From: Candidatus Aalborgicola lynettensis | GTDB lineage: Bacteria > Pseudomonadota > Gammaproteobacteria > Burkholderiales > Burkholderiaceae_C | Direction of reading: 5' to 3' | NCBI GenBank assembly: GCA_016719405.1 | Contig: JADJZE010000005.1 | Location: 124,001-188,000, forward strand | DNA: 64,000 nt | Translations under genes and position numbers: made by a program | In this document: positions 25,771-34,714 of the stretch, one piece after another | Layout: every line of letters starts with the position of its first letter | Numbering within the stretch: the first letter of the stretch is position 1 | Notes under the pieces: generated by a model | The model's database searches: none | What the model was told of the DNA's origin: nothing | Seen by the model: the letters and a program-made list of their open reading frames with translations, nothing else

Positions 25771-28109
25771 GTGAACGCCATCCTCGCCCCCTCCCCCCGC
25801 CGCCCGATCCGTGAACTGCCGGACGAACTCATCAGCCAGATTGCCGCCGGCGAGGTGGTGGAACGCCCCGCTTCGGTGGTGCGCGAACTGGTGGACAACG
25901 CCCTGGACGCCGGCGCCACCCAGATCACGGTGCGCCTGATGGCCGGTGGTGTGCGCCTCATCAGCGTGGAAGACGATGGCATTGGCATCCCGCCCGGTGA
26001 GTTGCCCATTGCCTTCAAACGCCACGCCACCAGCAAGATTGCCAACCTGCACGAGCTGGAATCGGTGTCCACCATGGGATTTCGGGGCGAAGCCCTGGCT
26101 GCTATTAATTCAATAGCTGACTGCGCAATACTGTCGCGCGCAATGGGCCAAAACGCTGCCTATTTGCTGGACGGCCGCACGGGCGAACTGCAACCCGTGG
26201 CGCGCAGCCAGGGCACCACCGTGGAGGTGAAAGAGCTGTTTTACAGCACACCGGCACGGCGCAAGTTCCTCAAAACCGATGCCACCGAACTGGCGCACTG
26301 CATCGAAGCCGTGCGCCGCCACGCGCTGGCACGCCCGGACGTGGGTTTTGCCATCTGGCACGAGGGTAAGTTGGTGGAGCAATGGCGCCGCTGCAGTACA
26401 GACGCGGCGACCGCCTTGGCTACCCTGAGCGCCCCGACCACCCCAACCGCTTTGGACCAGCGCCTGGCCGACGTGCTGGGCAGCGACTTCATGGCGCAGT
26501 CCATTGCCGTGCAGTGGGCCGCCACCGGCGCCCTGCGTGCGGTGGGCAACGCCCAGGTGGGAGGCTCCGCGAGCGCCTTGGGCACGGACGCAGCGGCCAG
26601 CGCCGAAAGCACGACCCCGCGCACGCTGCGGGTGTGGGGCCGCGTCGGCATCCCCGACGCGGCACGTTCGCGTGCCGACCAGCAGTTTTGCTACGTGAAC
26701 GGCCGTTTTGTGCGCGACAAGGTGCTCACCCACGCCGCCCGCAGTGCGTTTGAAGACGTGTTGCACGGCCACCGCCAGCCGGTCTACGCGTTGTACCTGG
26801 CCATGGATCCGGCGCGGGTGGATGTGAACGTGCACCCGACCAAAATCGAGGTGCGCTTTCGCGACAGCCGCGAAGTGCACCAGGGCGTGCGCCATGCGGT
26901 CGAAAACGCGCTGGCAGTGCCCCGCGCCGGTGCCGGTGCCGGTGGGGCTGCAGCCGCAGTGCCGCGCCCAATCGGGGCAAGCGCAGCGGCCTTGCGGGTG
27001 CCACGGGTGCCATGCCTTCCAGCAAGCACACGCCCGATGGCGGCGGGGCACACGACGGTGCGGGCACCTCGGCCAACGCAGCAGGCGCTGTTCATGAGCA
27101 AAACAAGCCGTTTGCGCCCATGTACCGTGCGCAACCAGCTATTAATTTCGTAGCAAATTCCGAATCCACCGGGCACCGCGTCAGCGACGTCGGCGCGCTG
27201 TGGCAACGCGACCCGGCGCGCGGCAGCGCGACAGCCAACATCCCTGGTGCAGCCACTGCACCGGGCGTGCCCGGCCTGCCAGCCGGGCTCGGGCTCGGGC
27301 TCGGCGCATCTTTGGCCCCGTCGGCCACCACGCCGGCCAACCAATCCAGCAGCGCCGACCAAGTGACCGCCATGCCCGGCGCGCCCAGTGCCGCAAACAC
27401 CCCTGCTGACCGGCCTGCCCCCAGTGCGTCCGACAACGGCGCACCCCTCACTACACCGCACACCCGCCCCGAACCCACGGGCGACTGGCCGCTGGGGCGT
27501 GCCCTGGCGCAATTACACGGCATCTACATCCTGGCCGAAAACGCCCAGGGCCTGGTGCTGGTGGACATGCACGCCGCGCACGAGCGCATCGTCTACGAGC
27601 GCCTCAAGCGCCAATTTGCCGAGCAGCAAGCCCAAGCGGGCGCCGATAACCCCGCTGCGCTGTCCAGCCAAACTTTGCTGGTACCCGCCACCTTTGCCGC
27701 CACACCGGCCGAAGTGGCCACCGCCGAGGCCCATGCCGACACCCTGCACAGGCTGGGACTGGAGGTGGTGCCCTTCTCGCCCAAAACCCTGGCCGTGCGC
27801 GCCGTACCCACCGCGCTGGCCACCTCAAACGGGTTTGGCGACGCCGTGGAACTGGCCCGCAGCGTGTTGGCCGAGCTGGGCCAGCATGAGGCCAGCACCG
27901 TCATCCAACGCGCGCACAACGAACTGCTGGCCACCATGGCCTGCCACGGCGCCGTGCGCGCCAACCGCAAGCTCACATTGGAAGAGATGAACGCGCTGCT
28001 GCGCCAAATGGAAGCCACCGAACGCAGCGACCAGTGCAACCACGGCCGCCCCACCTGGCGCCCCATGAGCCTGCGCGAACTCGACGCCCTGTTCCTGCGC
28101 GGGCGCTGA
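25771..28109 (+). pseudogene. mutL: DNA mismatch repair protein MutL, frame break in the linker
   Basis: GHKL ATPase coupling mismatch recognition to strand incision. From GTG 25771: IRELPDELISQIAAGEVVER, VDNALDAGATQ, EDDGIGIPP and MGFRGEALAAI are the four ATPase motifs; VDVNVHPTKIEVRF closes the N-terminal half. The frame breaks at about 26930-26960 and resumes one base over with GLAGATGAMPSSKH. A long A/P/G-rich linker leads to the dimerisation domain (LVLVDMHAAHERIVYERLKR, ACHGAVRANRKLT, CNHGRPTW). No DQHA(X)2E(X)4E endonuclease motif is seen, although the related DMHAAHERIVYE is present. Repaired length is about 779 residues. A dispersed repeat lies in the linker. Confidence 0.88.
27092..27161 (-). 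repeat. Dispersed palindromic repeat, copy E, inside mutL linker
   Basis: On the minus strand TTTGCTACGAAATTAATAGC continues TGGTTGCGCACGGTACATGG and GCGCAAACGGCTTGTTTTGC. It is translated in the repaired MutL frame as roughly HEQNKPFAPMYRAQPAINFV. The surrounding linker is low-complexity and poorly conserved, a tolerant insertion point. Confidence 0.7.
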
Positions 28110-28227
28110 TACGCAACCCCCCCCCAACCCTGCCGCCCCTATGCACATCCACCACCCAGCCCCACGCGCCAAGCCCCTTCTTCACGCTTGCCCCCACCCG
28201 CCGCTTGCCTGCACGCTTTTCCACACC

Positions 28228-29247
28228 ATGCCCACGACGCTTCCCGCACTGCCCCCGTACATCGCCCTCGCCGGCCCCACGGCGGCCGGCAAAACGGCCG
28301 CCGCACTGGCGATTGCAGAAGCGCACGACTGCGAAATCATCAGCGTCGACTCGGCCCTGGTCTACCGGGGCATGGACATTGGCACCGCCAAACCCAGTGC
28401 GGCGGAGCTGGCCTGCGTGCCGCACCACCTGATTGACATCCGCGACCCGTTGCAGGCTTACAGCGCGGCCGACTTTGTGCGCGATGCCAGCGCATTGATC
28501 GCCGACATTGCCGCGCGCGGCAAGCTCCCCCTGCTGGTGGGCGGCACCATGCTGTATTTCAAGGCCCTGGCCGATGGGCTGGACGCCATGCCCGCCGCCG
28601 ACCCCGCCGTGCGCGCCGCGCTGGAAGACGAAGCACTCCAAAAGGGCTGGCCCGCGATGCACGCGGAACTGGCACGGGTGGATCCGGTCACGGCGGCGCG
28701 GCTGGCGCCGGGCGACAGCCAGCGCATCCAGCGCGCGCTGGAGGTATTTCGCCTCTCGGGCCAACCCCTGTCAGCCTTCCACGCCCGCCAGAATGCTACA
28801 AAAACAGGAGCTGCCACCGCACACCAGACGGGCGCAAGAAGCCTTATTTCTTTAGAACCCGCAGAGCGTGGCTGGCTGCACGACCGCATCGCGCAGCGCT
28901 TCGACGCCATGCTGGCGCAGGGCTTTGTGGACGAGGTGCGCACCTTGCGTGCCCGTGGCGACCTGCACCCCGATTTACCCTCCATGCGCTGTGTGGGTTA
29001 CCGCCAGGCCTGGCAGGTGCTGGACGCCCACGCCGCACGCGGGGGCGATGGGGTGCTCAATGCGGCTGAACAAAGTAGCCTGCGCGCGCTGGGCATCATC
29101 GCCACCCGCCAGCTGGCCAAACGCCAGATCACCTGGCTGCGCGCCAGCCCCGAGCGTGTGGTGGTGGCATGTGACGCGCCGGATGCGCTGCACGCCGTAC
29201 TGCGCCACACCCGCGATGCGCTGCGCACCCGGCGCGGCGCGGCCTGA
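28228..29247 (+). CDS. miaA: tRNA dimethylallyltransferase
   Basis: MiaA transfers a dimethylallyl group to A37 of tRNAs reading UNN codons. I start it at ATG 28228 (MPTTLPALPPYIALAGPTAA), placing the P-loop GPTAAGKTAAALA at the usual distance; an upstream in-frame ATG at 28141 would add a proline/histidine-rich leader. Other motifs are IISVDSALVYRGMDIGTAKP, HHLIDIRDP, LLVGGTMLYFKAL, and PSMRCVGYRQAW. About residues 189-211 (ARQNATKTGAATAHQTGARS) correspond to a dispersed repeat and interrupt the conserved region between SGQPLS and the following catalytic-domain helices. It sits downstream of mutL, as in many proteobacteria. Confidence 0.92.
   Translation: MPTTLPALPPYIALAGPTAAGKTAAALAIAEAHDCEIISVDSALVYRGMDIGTAKPSAAELACVPHHLIDIRDPLQAYSAADFVRDASALIADIAARGKLPLLVGGTMLYFKALADGLDAMPAADPAVRAALEDEALQKGWPAMHAELARVDPVTAARLAPGDSQRIQRALEVFRLSGQPLSAFHARQNATKTGAATAHQTGARSLISLEPAERGWLHDRIAQRFDAMLAQGFVDEVRTLRARGDLHPDLPSMRCVGYRQAWQVLDAHAARGGDGVLNAAEQSSLRALGIIATRQLAKRQITWLRASPERVVVACDAPDALHAVLRHTRDALRTRRGAA
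28791..28858 (+). repeat. Dispersed palindromic repeat, copy F, inside miaA
   Basis: ATGCTACAAAAACAGGAGCT continues GCCACCGCACACCAGACGGG and CGCAAGAAGCCTTATTTCTT. The left arm is almost the same as in copy C and the GACGGGCGC segment as in copy B. It is in frame within miaA. Confidence 0.7.
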
Positions 29248-29266
29248 TTGGTGCCCATATTGTGTA

Positions 29267-29328
29267 GACAAAAAAGGGCATTTGCGCGCGTCTGGCGTGC
29301 GTTATCAGCTATAAAAAGATGAGCAAGC
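29267..29328 (-). repeat. Dispersed palindromic repeat, copy G
   Basis: On the minus strand TGCTCATCTTTTTATAGCTG continues ATAACGCACGCCAGACGCGC and GCAAATGCCCTTTTTTG. It lies between the convergent ends of miaA and the small unknown gene at 29353, and fills most of that gap. Confidence 0.68.
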
Positions 29329-29352
29329 AGTCACCCGACCGGTGACCACGCA

Positions 29353-29682
29353 TCAGGCGCGGCGGGCGCCACGCCCATCGGTCAAGCGGGCCATCAGCGC
29401 TTCGCGCTCCAGCGGCTCGGCCCTCAGCAGGCGTTCGAAGGAACGCTCGGAAACGATGGTGTATTTGCGCCGGTTGTTGTTGACCGGCATGGCACGCCAG
29501 CCCTTTTCGCTGAGCCAGTCCCAGGTCTCGTCGTCGATCGGGTGTTTCAGGCGAATGCGGAAACGGTCTTTGACAATGCTGGCACCCAGCGAGGGTTTGC
29601 CATGGGCGGGCTGGAGTTGGCGCTGGGTGCGCAGGCCCATCATGGTGCGGATGCGGTCTTTGAGTTTGCGTAACAGTCGCAT
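29353..29682 (-). CDS. Conserved-looking small basic protein, unknown function
   Basis: I do not recognise this 109-residue protein. It is strongly basic at both ends (MRLLRKLKDRIRTMMG, RLTDGRGARRA) with a compact middle: RFRIRLKHPIDDETWDWLSE, KGWRAMPVNNNRRKYTIVSE and RSFERLLRAEPLEREALMAR. No signal, membrane segment or cysteine is present. The reading frame has normal high-G/C third positions, which supports real coding. It lies between miaA (convergent) and the thiamine transporter genes (same strand). A perfect CCGGCAA/TTGCCGG dyad at 29737-29752 precedes it. Confidence 0.62.
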   Translation of the reverse strand: MRLLRKLKDRIRTMMGLRTQRQLQPAHGKPSLGASIVKDRFRIRLKHPIDDETWDWLSEKGWRAMPVNNNRRKYTIVSERSFERLLRAEPLEREALMARLTDGRGARRA

Positions 29683-29736
29683 GGTAGATCGGTGCCCGGT
29701 TCAAATAGTACGAATAGTAAGGGGAGTTATCCGCAC

Positions 29737-29752
29737 CCGGCAATGTTGCCGG
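29737..29752. repeat. Perfect inverted repeat CCGGCAA-TG-TTGCCGG
   Basis: A seven-base dyad around TG, between the end of thiQ and the start of the unknown gene at 29682 on the same strand. There is no U-run on either side, so it does not look like an intrinsic terminator. It could be an operator or part of a Rho-independent processing hairpin. Confidence 0.35.
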
Positions 29753-29768
29753 ATAGCGGTGGGCCATT

Positions 29769-30413
29769 TTACCAAAGCACCTGCAAAACACCGTCGCGCA
29801 GGGCATAGGCGCGTGTGGCCATGGCGCGGGCCTCACCTTCGTCGTGCGTGACCAGCAGCGTTGCCATGTTCCGCTCGGCAATGCGTTGGACAAACTCGGC
29901 GCGCAGTTGTACACGCAACTGTGCATCCAATGCCGAAAATGGTTCATCGAGCAGCAGCACGTGTGGCCGGGTAATGAGGGCACGCGCCAGTGCGACCCGC
30001 TGCTGCTCACCCCCCGAAAGTTGTGCCACCCGCCGGTGGACAAACGCCGCCATGCCAAAACGCCCCAGCATGTCGCAGGCCTGTGCACGCGCCGCCGCGC
30101 GGCGCAGGCCCTGCTCCACCAGGCCAAACGCCACGTTGTCCTGCACATCCAGATGCGCAAACAGCGCAAAGTCCTGGAACATCAGGGCAAAACCGCGCCG
30201 CTCAGGGGCCATGGCGGTGATGTCCTGGCCGCCCCAATACACTGCGCCACCATCGGGCGACTCCAGCCCGGCCACCATTTTGAGCAAGGTACTCTTGCCG
30301 CTGCCCGAGGGGCCCAAAATGGCCACCACTTCGCCCGGTTGCAGCACCAGGTTCACCCCACCGAGCAGCACACGCGCCTGCCACATCTTGCACACGTTTC
30401 GCAGCTCAAGCAT
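29769..30413 (-). CDS. thiQ: ABC transporter ATP-binding protein, ThiQ-like
   Basis: ATPase subunit of a binding-protein-dependent importer, 214 residues. Walker A GPSGSGKSTLLKMVAGLE, Q-loop LMFQDFALFAHLDVQDNV, signature QLSGGEQQRVALARAL, Walker B VLLLDEPFSALDA and switch His in LLVTHDEGEA are all intact. It lacks the extra C-terminal regulatory domain of FbpC/PotA-type ATPases, as ThiQ does. The start at 30413 (MLELRNVCKMW) overlaps the permease gene end by eight bases, so the pair is coupled. Thiamine as substrate is inferred from the binding protein. Confidence 0.82.
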   Translation of the reverse strand: MLELRNVCKMWQARVLLGGVNLVLQPGEVVAILGPSGSGKSTLLKMVAGLESPDGGAVYWGGQDITAMAPERRGFALMFQDFALFAHLDVQDNVAFGLVEQGLRRAAARAQACDMLGRFGMAAFVHRRVAQLSGGEQQRVALARALITRPHVLLLDEPFSALDAQLRVQLRAEFVQRIAERNMATLLVTHDEGEARAMATRAYALRDGVLQVLW

Positions 30414-32004
30414 GGGCGTGCTCCACCACAACCCCGTTGTTGCGCACATCCCCGTCACCACCGGTGGCAGAGGCCGGCGCAGCCGACCACTCGATGAGCA
30501 CAAAAATCAGCAGTGCCAACGCCATCAGCAAACACGCCAGCACCATGGCGGCGTCGCGGTGGGCGGCACCGGGGCGCCCCAGGTGTTCGTAAATCAGGGT
30601 GGTCACGGTGGCCCACTCGGGACGCGACAGAAACAGGGTGACTGCAAACTCCCCGACCGCGGTGGCGGCCGCAAAGGCCAGCCCGCGCCGCAGTGCGGGT
30701 CGCAGCATGGGCAAGGTCACGCGCACAAACACCCGCCACGGCGTGGCCCCCAACGTGCGGGCGGCCTGCAGCACATGCGGCGGCACTGCGTCCAGCCCGG
30801 AGGCCACGGATTTGGCAACAAACGGGTACGCCAGCAAGGTGTAGGCCGCTACCAGCAAACCCATGCTGGCCGTCCATTGCGGGTACAGCAGCAGCAAGCC
30901 AAAAGCCACTGCCACCGGTGACACCACAAAGGGCAAAAAGACCAATGCACGCATCGCCAGCGACCGGCGCGCCGCCATGGCATGGGCCAAGCCCAGCACG
31001 GCAGAACACGCAACGGCCAACAGGGTAAAGCGCGCAGTGTTCCACAGGGCCTGCCAGGTGGACGCATTGAGCAACACCGACCAGGCCGCACTACCCGCCA
31101 TCAGCGCCCGCCAGGCAATGGCGGCCAGGGGCGCCACACACACCAGCATCCACACCGCCAGCACAAGCGCCAGGGCCATCCATTGGCCGATGCCGCAGGG
31201 ACGCCGGCGTGGCATCCTGTCAGCGCGCAGGGGTGTGGCCAGGCGACGCTCCAGCACGGCGTACACCAGCGCCACCAGCCCCGTCAGCAGCAGCATCCAC
31301 AGCGCCAGCACACTGGCCTGTGCCAACTGCAGTTCGTGTGCCACCAGGGTGTAGATTTCGACCTCGACCGTGGCGTAATCCTGTCCACCCAGCACCAGTG
31401 CCAGACCAAAGCCACTGAAGCAATACAAAAAAACCAGGCACAGGGCGGACATGAGCCATGGCGCAATGGCCGGCCACTCCACACGCCAGAAGGCCCGCCA
31501 GGGGCTGGCACCGAGGGTGCGCGCAGCGGCCACTCGCGCCGCGCTGACCTGTTGCAGCGCATCGGTGGCGGCGCGCACCACCAGGCACAGGTTAAAAAAC
31601 AGATTGCCGTACAGCAGCAACCAGGGGCTGCCCTGCAAGTCGGGCCCGCCCCACCCGGCCACCAGGCCTTGGGGGCCCCACAGTGCCAACACCCCCATGG
31701 CGGCCACCAGCGTGGGCACAACAAATGGCAGCATCAGCGTGCGCAGCAGGACAAGCCGCCCGGGGAAATCCCATCGCGCCAAAACCCATGCCAGTGGCAA
31801 ACCCAGCACCAGGGCCAGCCCACAGGTCAAGCCGGCTTGTACAAATGTCCACACCAGGCGGCGCAGCAGGTAGGGGTCGGTCCAGGGCTCCCACCACTGC
31901 AGTGGCCCGCCCTCGGCCAGCAGGCGCAGGCTCGGCGCCACCAACACAATCAGCAAAAAACCCACGGGCAGCCCGGGCAGCAGCAGACGCGCGAATTTCT
32001 GCAT
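30406..32004 (-). CDS. thiP: ABC transporter permease, ThiP-like (fused double permease)
   Basis: Inner-membrane channel of 532 residues with about 12 membrane segments, formed from two copies of the binding-protein-dependent permease fold. Each half carries an EAA-type loop for the ATPase: ARTLGASPWRAFWRVEWPA near 180 and ARTLGATPWRVFVRVTLPM near 420. The ATG at 32004 (MQKFARLLLPGLPVGFLLIV) is chosen because the first membrane helix starts immediately after; an in-frame ATG ten codons upstream is also possible. It lies between thiB and thiQ in a BPQ operon. Iron-type permeases have the same layout, so the ligand is an inference. Confidence 0.82.
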   Translation of the reverse strand: MQKFARLLLPGLPVGFLLIVLVAPSLRLLAEGGPLQWWEPWTDPYLLRRLVWTFVQAGLTCGLALVLGLPLAWVLARWDFPGRLVLLRTLMLPFVVPTLVAAMGVLALWGPQGLVAGWGGPDLQGSPWLLLYGNLFFNLCLVVRAATDALQQVSAARVAAARTLGASPWRAFWRVEWPAIAPWLMSALCLVFLYCFSGFGLALVLGGQDYATVEVEIYTLVAHELQLAQASVLALWMLLLTGLVALVYAVLERRLATPLRADRMPRRRPCGIGQWMALALVLAVWMLVCVAPLAAIAWRALMAGSAAWSVLLNASTWQALWNTARFTLLAVACSAVLGLAHAMAARRSLAMRALVFLPFVVSPVAVAFGLLLLYPQWTASMGLLVAAYTLLAYPFVAKSVASGLDAVPPHVLQAARTLGATPWRVFVRVTLPMLRPALRRGLAFAAATAVGEFAVTLFLSRPEWATVTTLIYEHLGRPGAAHRDAAMVLACLLMALALLIFVLIEWSAAPASATGGDGDVRNNGVVVEHAHA

Positions 32005-32047
32005 GGCTGCCGTGTGCACAGACCAGGGCGCCAAAGGGGGCTTTGGC

Positions 32048-33072
32048 TTACTTCAGTACCACCTTGGTCCACCGTGCGACCCACCCGGGGCCTTTGCTGT
32101 CCATGTCCTGGGCGCTGGGGCTGCTGCTGGCACCCGGCTCGGGGCAAAACGCATGGCGTCCGCCCGGGGGGCACCGGGTTCAACCGGAAACATCCACATT
32201 TCGGTCTGCAGGCCCTGCTGCACGGGGGTGGAACGCATGAACTCGATGAATTTTTCCGCCGCCAGGCGGGCGGTTGCGCCCTTGACCAGCGCAACGCCTT
32301 CTACCTGGCGGAACACGGCGCCGGGCAAATTCAAACTGCCCGTGGGGGGTTCGGTGAATTTGCCGTTGCTGTAAAACAATTCGGCGGCGGGGCTGGTGGC
32401 GTAACTCACCACCAGCGGGTAGGCGCCACCATTTTGCGAAAACTCGGTGTAATAGGCTTCGCTCCAGCCCTTGGCAACTTTGAGGCCGTTGCTGCGCATG
32501 CGGGCCCACCAGGCAAAGGCTTTTTCTTCTCCCATGGACCCAATGGTGGCCAGCATGAAGGCATTGCCGGTGCTGGAAGTGGCCGGGTTTTGTACCGCCA
32601 GCAGTTTGGCGTACTTGGGCTGTGTCAGGTCATCGAGTGACTTGGGCAAAGGCAGCTTGCTTTTGGCAAACCAGGCCTTGTCGTAATTGATGGACACGTA
32701 ACCGTAGTCCACCGGGACCACCGCGCCAGGCAAGGACACGCTGCTGGCACGGGTTGCGGCGGGGCCTTTATAGGGTTCGAGCACCTGCGCCGCCATGGCT
32801 TTGCCCACCAGGGTGTTGTCGATTCCGAACACCACGTCGGCCACCGGGGCAGCACGGGTCAAGATCAGTTTGTTCAGCATCTCGCCGGCGTCGCCGGTTT
32901 TGGTGATGCGCAGCGTGACACCGGCGTCCGCCTCAAACCGTTCCAGCAATGGTTTGGGAACCGCAAAGGAACTGTGGGTCAGCACCCGCAATTCGGCCGC
33001 GTACGCCGCACCGCACGACAGGGCAGCGCCTGCAAGCAACGCACCAGTGAGTGAAAAAATTCGGTAATGCAT
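32048..33072 (-). CDS. thiB: Thiamine ABC transporter substrate-binding protein; C-terminal frameshift
   Basis: Periplasmic binding protein, 341 residues when repaired. MHYRIFSLTGALLAGAALSC is a signal peptide ending near AAYA; RVLTHSSFAVPKPLLERFEA and DVVFGIDNTLVGKA are ThiB signatures. The start at 33072 has AGAAAG upstream. Near the end one C is missing from the run 32141-32144. As written the tail ends APRTWTAKAPGG...PRWY at about 32053; restoring the base gives SAQDMDSKGPGWVARWTK and VVLK, stopping at 32048-32050, which matches relatives better. I saw no THI-box elements in the 118-base leader. Confidence 0.83.
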
Positions 33073-33190
33073 AGTTTTCTTTCTATTGGCTGGAAACAGC
33101 CCAACCCCGGCAAAGGGCGCCCATTGTATCCACGCGACGGTGCCAAATCCGTTCGGTGTGCAGGATGCCCCTGAGCGACTCCAAACCGGT

Positions 33191-34048
33191 CTATTGCACG
33201 GGGACTTCACGCGACGCGGTTGTCACACCCGGCCCCAGCCGCTCGGCGCTCCAACGCAGCAAATCCAGCCACATCTGGCGCATTTCGGCATCCAACGGGG
33301 TGCGGGCGGCACTGGGCAGTTCGATGGTCACGACCGGCACCCGCTTGTGAACGCCGCCGTAGTTGCCCAGTGAGCCCGGGAATATGCCGACCTGATCGAG
33401 GTACAGCCGCCCGAGCTTGCTCGGTGGCACCGAGGGGCCATCAAAATCCAGCACACCATAGGGCGCATGGATGCTGACAATCAGGTTCGGTTTGAAGCTG
33501 TCCATCTCGGCCAGCAAAAAACGCGACTCCGGCTCGGACAAGGGCTTGCTCCCCGGCCAGCGTCGGGGGTCTTTGCGGGTGCGGTCCTCCCAGTAGATGC
33601 GGGCGTCGCGGGCCCAGTTGGGCGTCGGGAAATTGCGGTTCAAATCGACGCCGCGCGCATTGACCCTACGTGCCGGTCGTGCAAAAAGGCCATCCGGGTT
33701 GAGCGCTGGAATGAAGCGCCAGTGAATAGGGTCCGGCATATCGGCCGGCGCTACCTGCGCCAGACTGATCCAGTGAAACACCATGGAACTGGAGGACATT
33801 TCATCACCATGAATACCGCCTACGACCAACACGCGCAGGCGCGCATCGTCCGGGCGCACATCGCGAACCCAGATGGCGCGGTTCAGCACCGAGCGGGCAC
33901 GGGTATCTTGCAGTTGGGCGGCCTCGCACAATGGCACGCTGACGTTCGGAATTTTGGAAGAAAAGTCCTTGCAAAGCCCCGAAGGCAGAGCGCTGGCAGC
34001 TATGCAATGGGTAGCAAACAGGGTAAAAATCACAAATCGAAATAGCAT
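33191..34048 (-). CDS. M14 family zinc peptidase, MpaA-like
   Basis: Secreted metallopeptidase of 285 residues. MLFRFVIFTLFATHCIAASA is a signal peptide. Zinc ligands are visible in VVGGIHGDEMSSSS (HxxE) and SIHAPYGVLD (third His). NPDGLFARPARRVNARGVDL ending in NRNFPT matches the murein-peptide amidase MpaA and related carboxypeptidases, and TIELPSA has the catalytic glutamate. An extracytoplasmic place differs from cytoplasmic MpaA of E. coli. I infer a role in trimming muropeptides or other peptides in the periplasm. The start ATG is chosen for the signal peptide. It is convergent with nothing and divergent from the flavin reductase gene. Confidence 0.8.
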   Translation of the reverse strand: MLFRFVIFTLFATHCIAASALPSGLCKDFSSKIPNVSVPLCEAAQLQDTRARSVLNRAIWVRDVRPDDARLRVLVVGGIHGDEMSSSSMVFHWISLAQVAPADMPDPIHWRFIPALNPDGLFARPARRVNARGVDLNRNFPTPNWARDARIYWEDRTRKDPRRWPGSKPLSEPESRFLLAEMDSFKPNLIVSIHAPYGVLDFDGPSVPPSKLGRLYLDQVGIFPGSLGNYGGVHKRVPVVTIELPSAARTPLDAEMRQMWLDLLRWSAERLGPGVTTASREVPVQ

Positions 34049-34132
34049 GGCCCATTGTAGGATGCCCCTGCACCGGCTGCGGTTGGTAGAAGCCCGCACG
34101 CGGGGCCAGTGGAATTCGGTTAAATTGGCGCG

Positions 34133-34651
34133 ATGCCTTCCCACGCCGACCCACCCCGGGCGCTCCCCCCGAACTTCACGGCCTCTGATTTCCGCAAGGC
34201 ACTGGGCATGTTTGCCACCGGCGTCACCATTGTGACCGCACGCTCAGCCCAGGGAACGCTGATTGGGCTGACCGCCAATTCGTTCAACTCGGTGTCGCTG
34301 ACCCCGCCCCTGGTGCTGTGGAGTTTGGCGCGCGCGGCCGCCTCCCTGGCTGCATTCAGTACCGGTTCACACTACGCCATCAACATCCTGAGCGCACACC
34401 AGCAACCCCTGGCGCGCCAGTTTGCCCAGCGCGGCGGTGACCGCTTTGCAGGCGTTGCATTCACGCCCGGCGCCGGTGGTGCCCCCTTGCTGGACGGCGC
34501 GGTTGCCACGTTTGAGTGTTTCAACCGCAGCCGTTACGAAGAAGGCGACCATGTCATCTTTGTGGGTGAAGTGGAGCGCTGCACACACCGCGAAGGCGCA
34601 TCGCCACTGCTGTTCCACGGTGGCAGGTTTTACGCCGAACACCCACTGTAA
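34133..34651 (+). CDS. Flavin reductase family protein
   Basis: FMN-binding split-barrel oxidoreductase of 172 residues. DFRKALGMFATGVTIVTARS, IGLTANSFNSVSLTPPLVLW and YAINILSAHQQPLARQFA are hallmark segments of the HpaC/NTAB reductases that supply reduced flavin to monooxygenases. The C-terminal GDHVIFVGEVERC is the usual last strand, and the conserved HG in LLFHGGRFY completes the barrel. No oxygenase component lies beside it, so its partner is unknown. It starts at the first ATG, 84 bases from the divergent peptidase gene. Confidence 0.87.
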   Translation: MPSHADPPRALPPNFTASDFRKALGMFATGVTIVTARSAQGTLIGLTANSFNSVSLTPPLVLWSLARAAASLAAFSTGSHYAINILSAHQQPLARQFAQRGGDRFAGVAFTPGAGGAPLLDGAVATFECFNRSRYEEGDHVIFVGEVERCTHREGASPLLFHGGRFYAEHPL

Positions 34652-34714
34652 CAACCGTCCGCCAGTGCAAAAGGCAAGCGCGGGTACCCGGGGTGTGCGC
34701 GGATGCGCCGAGCG

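Noticed and set aside
30982..32640. A + strand open frame of about 550 codons
   Set aside because: It lies antisense to thiP and thiB and is rich in Q, H and P in a way typical of shadow frames.
33073..33190. TPP riboswitch upstream of thiB
   Set aside because: No CUGAGA or paired THI-box elements could be found in the leader on the coding strand.
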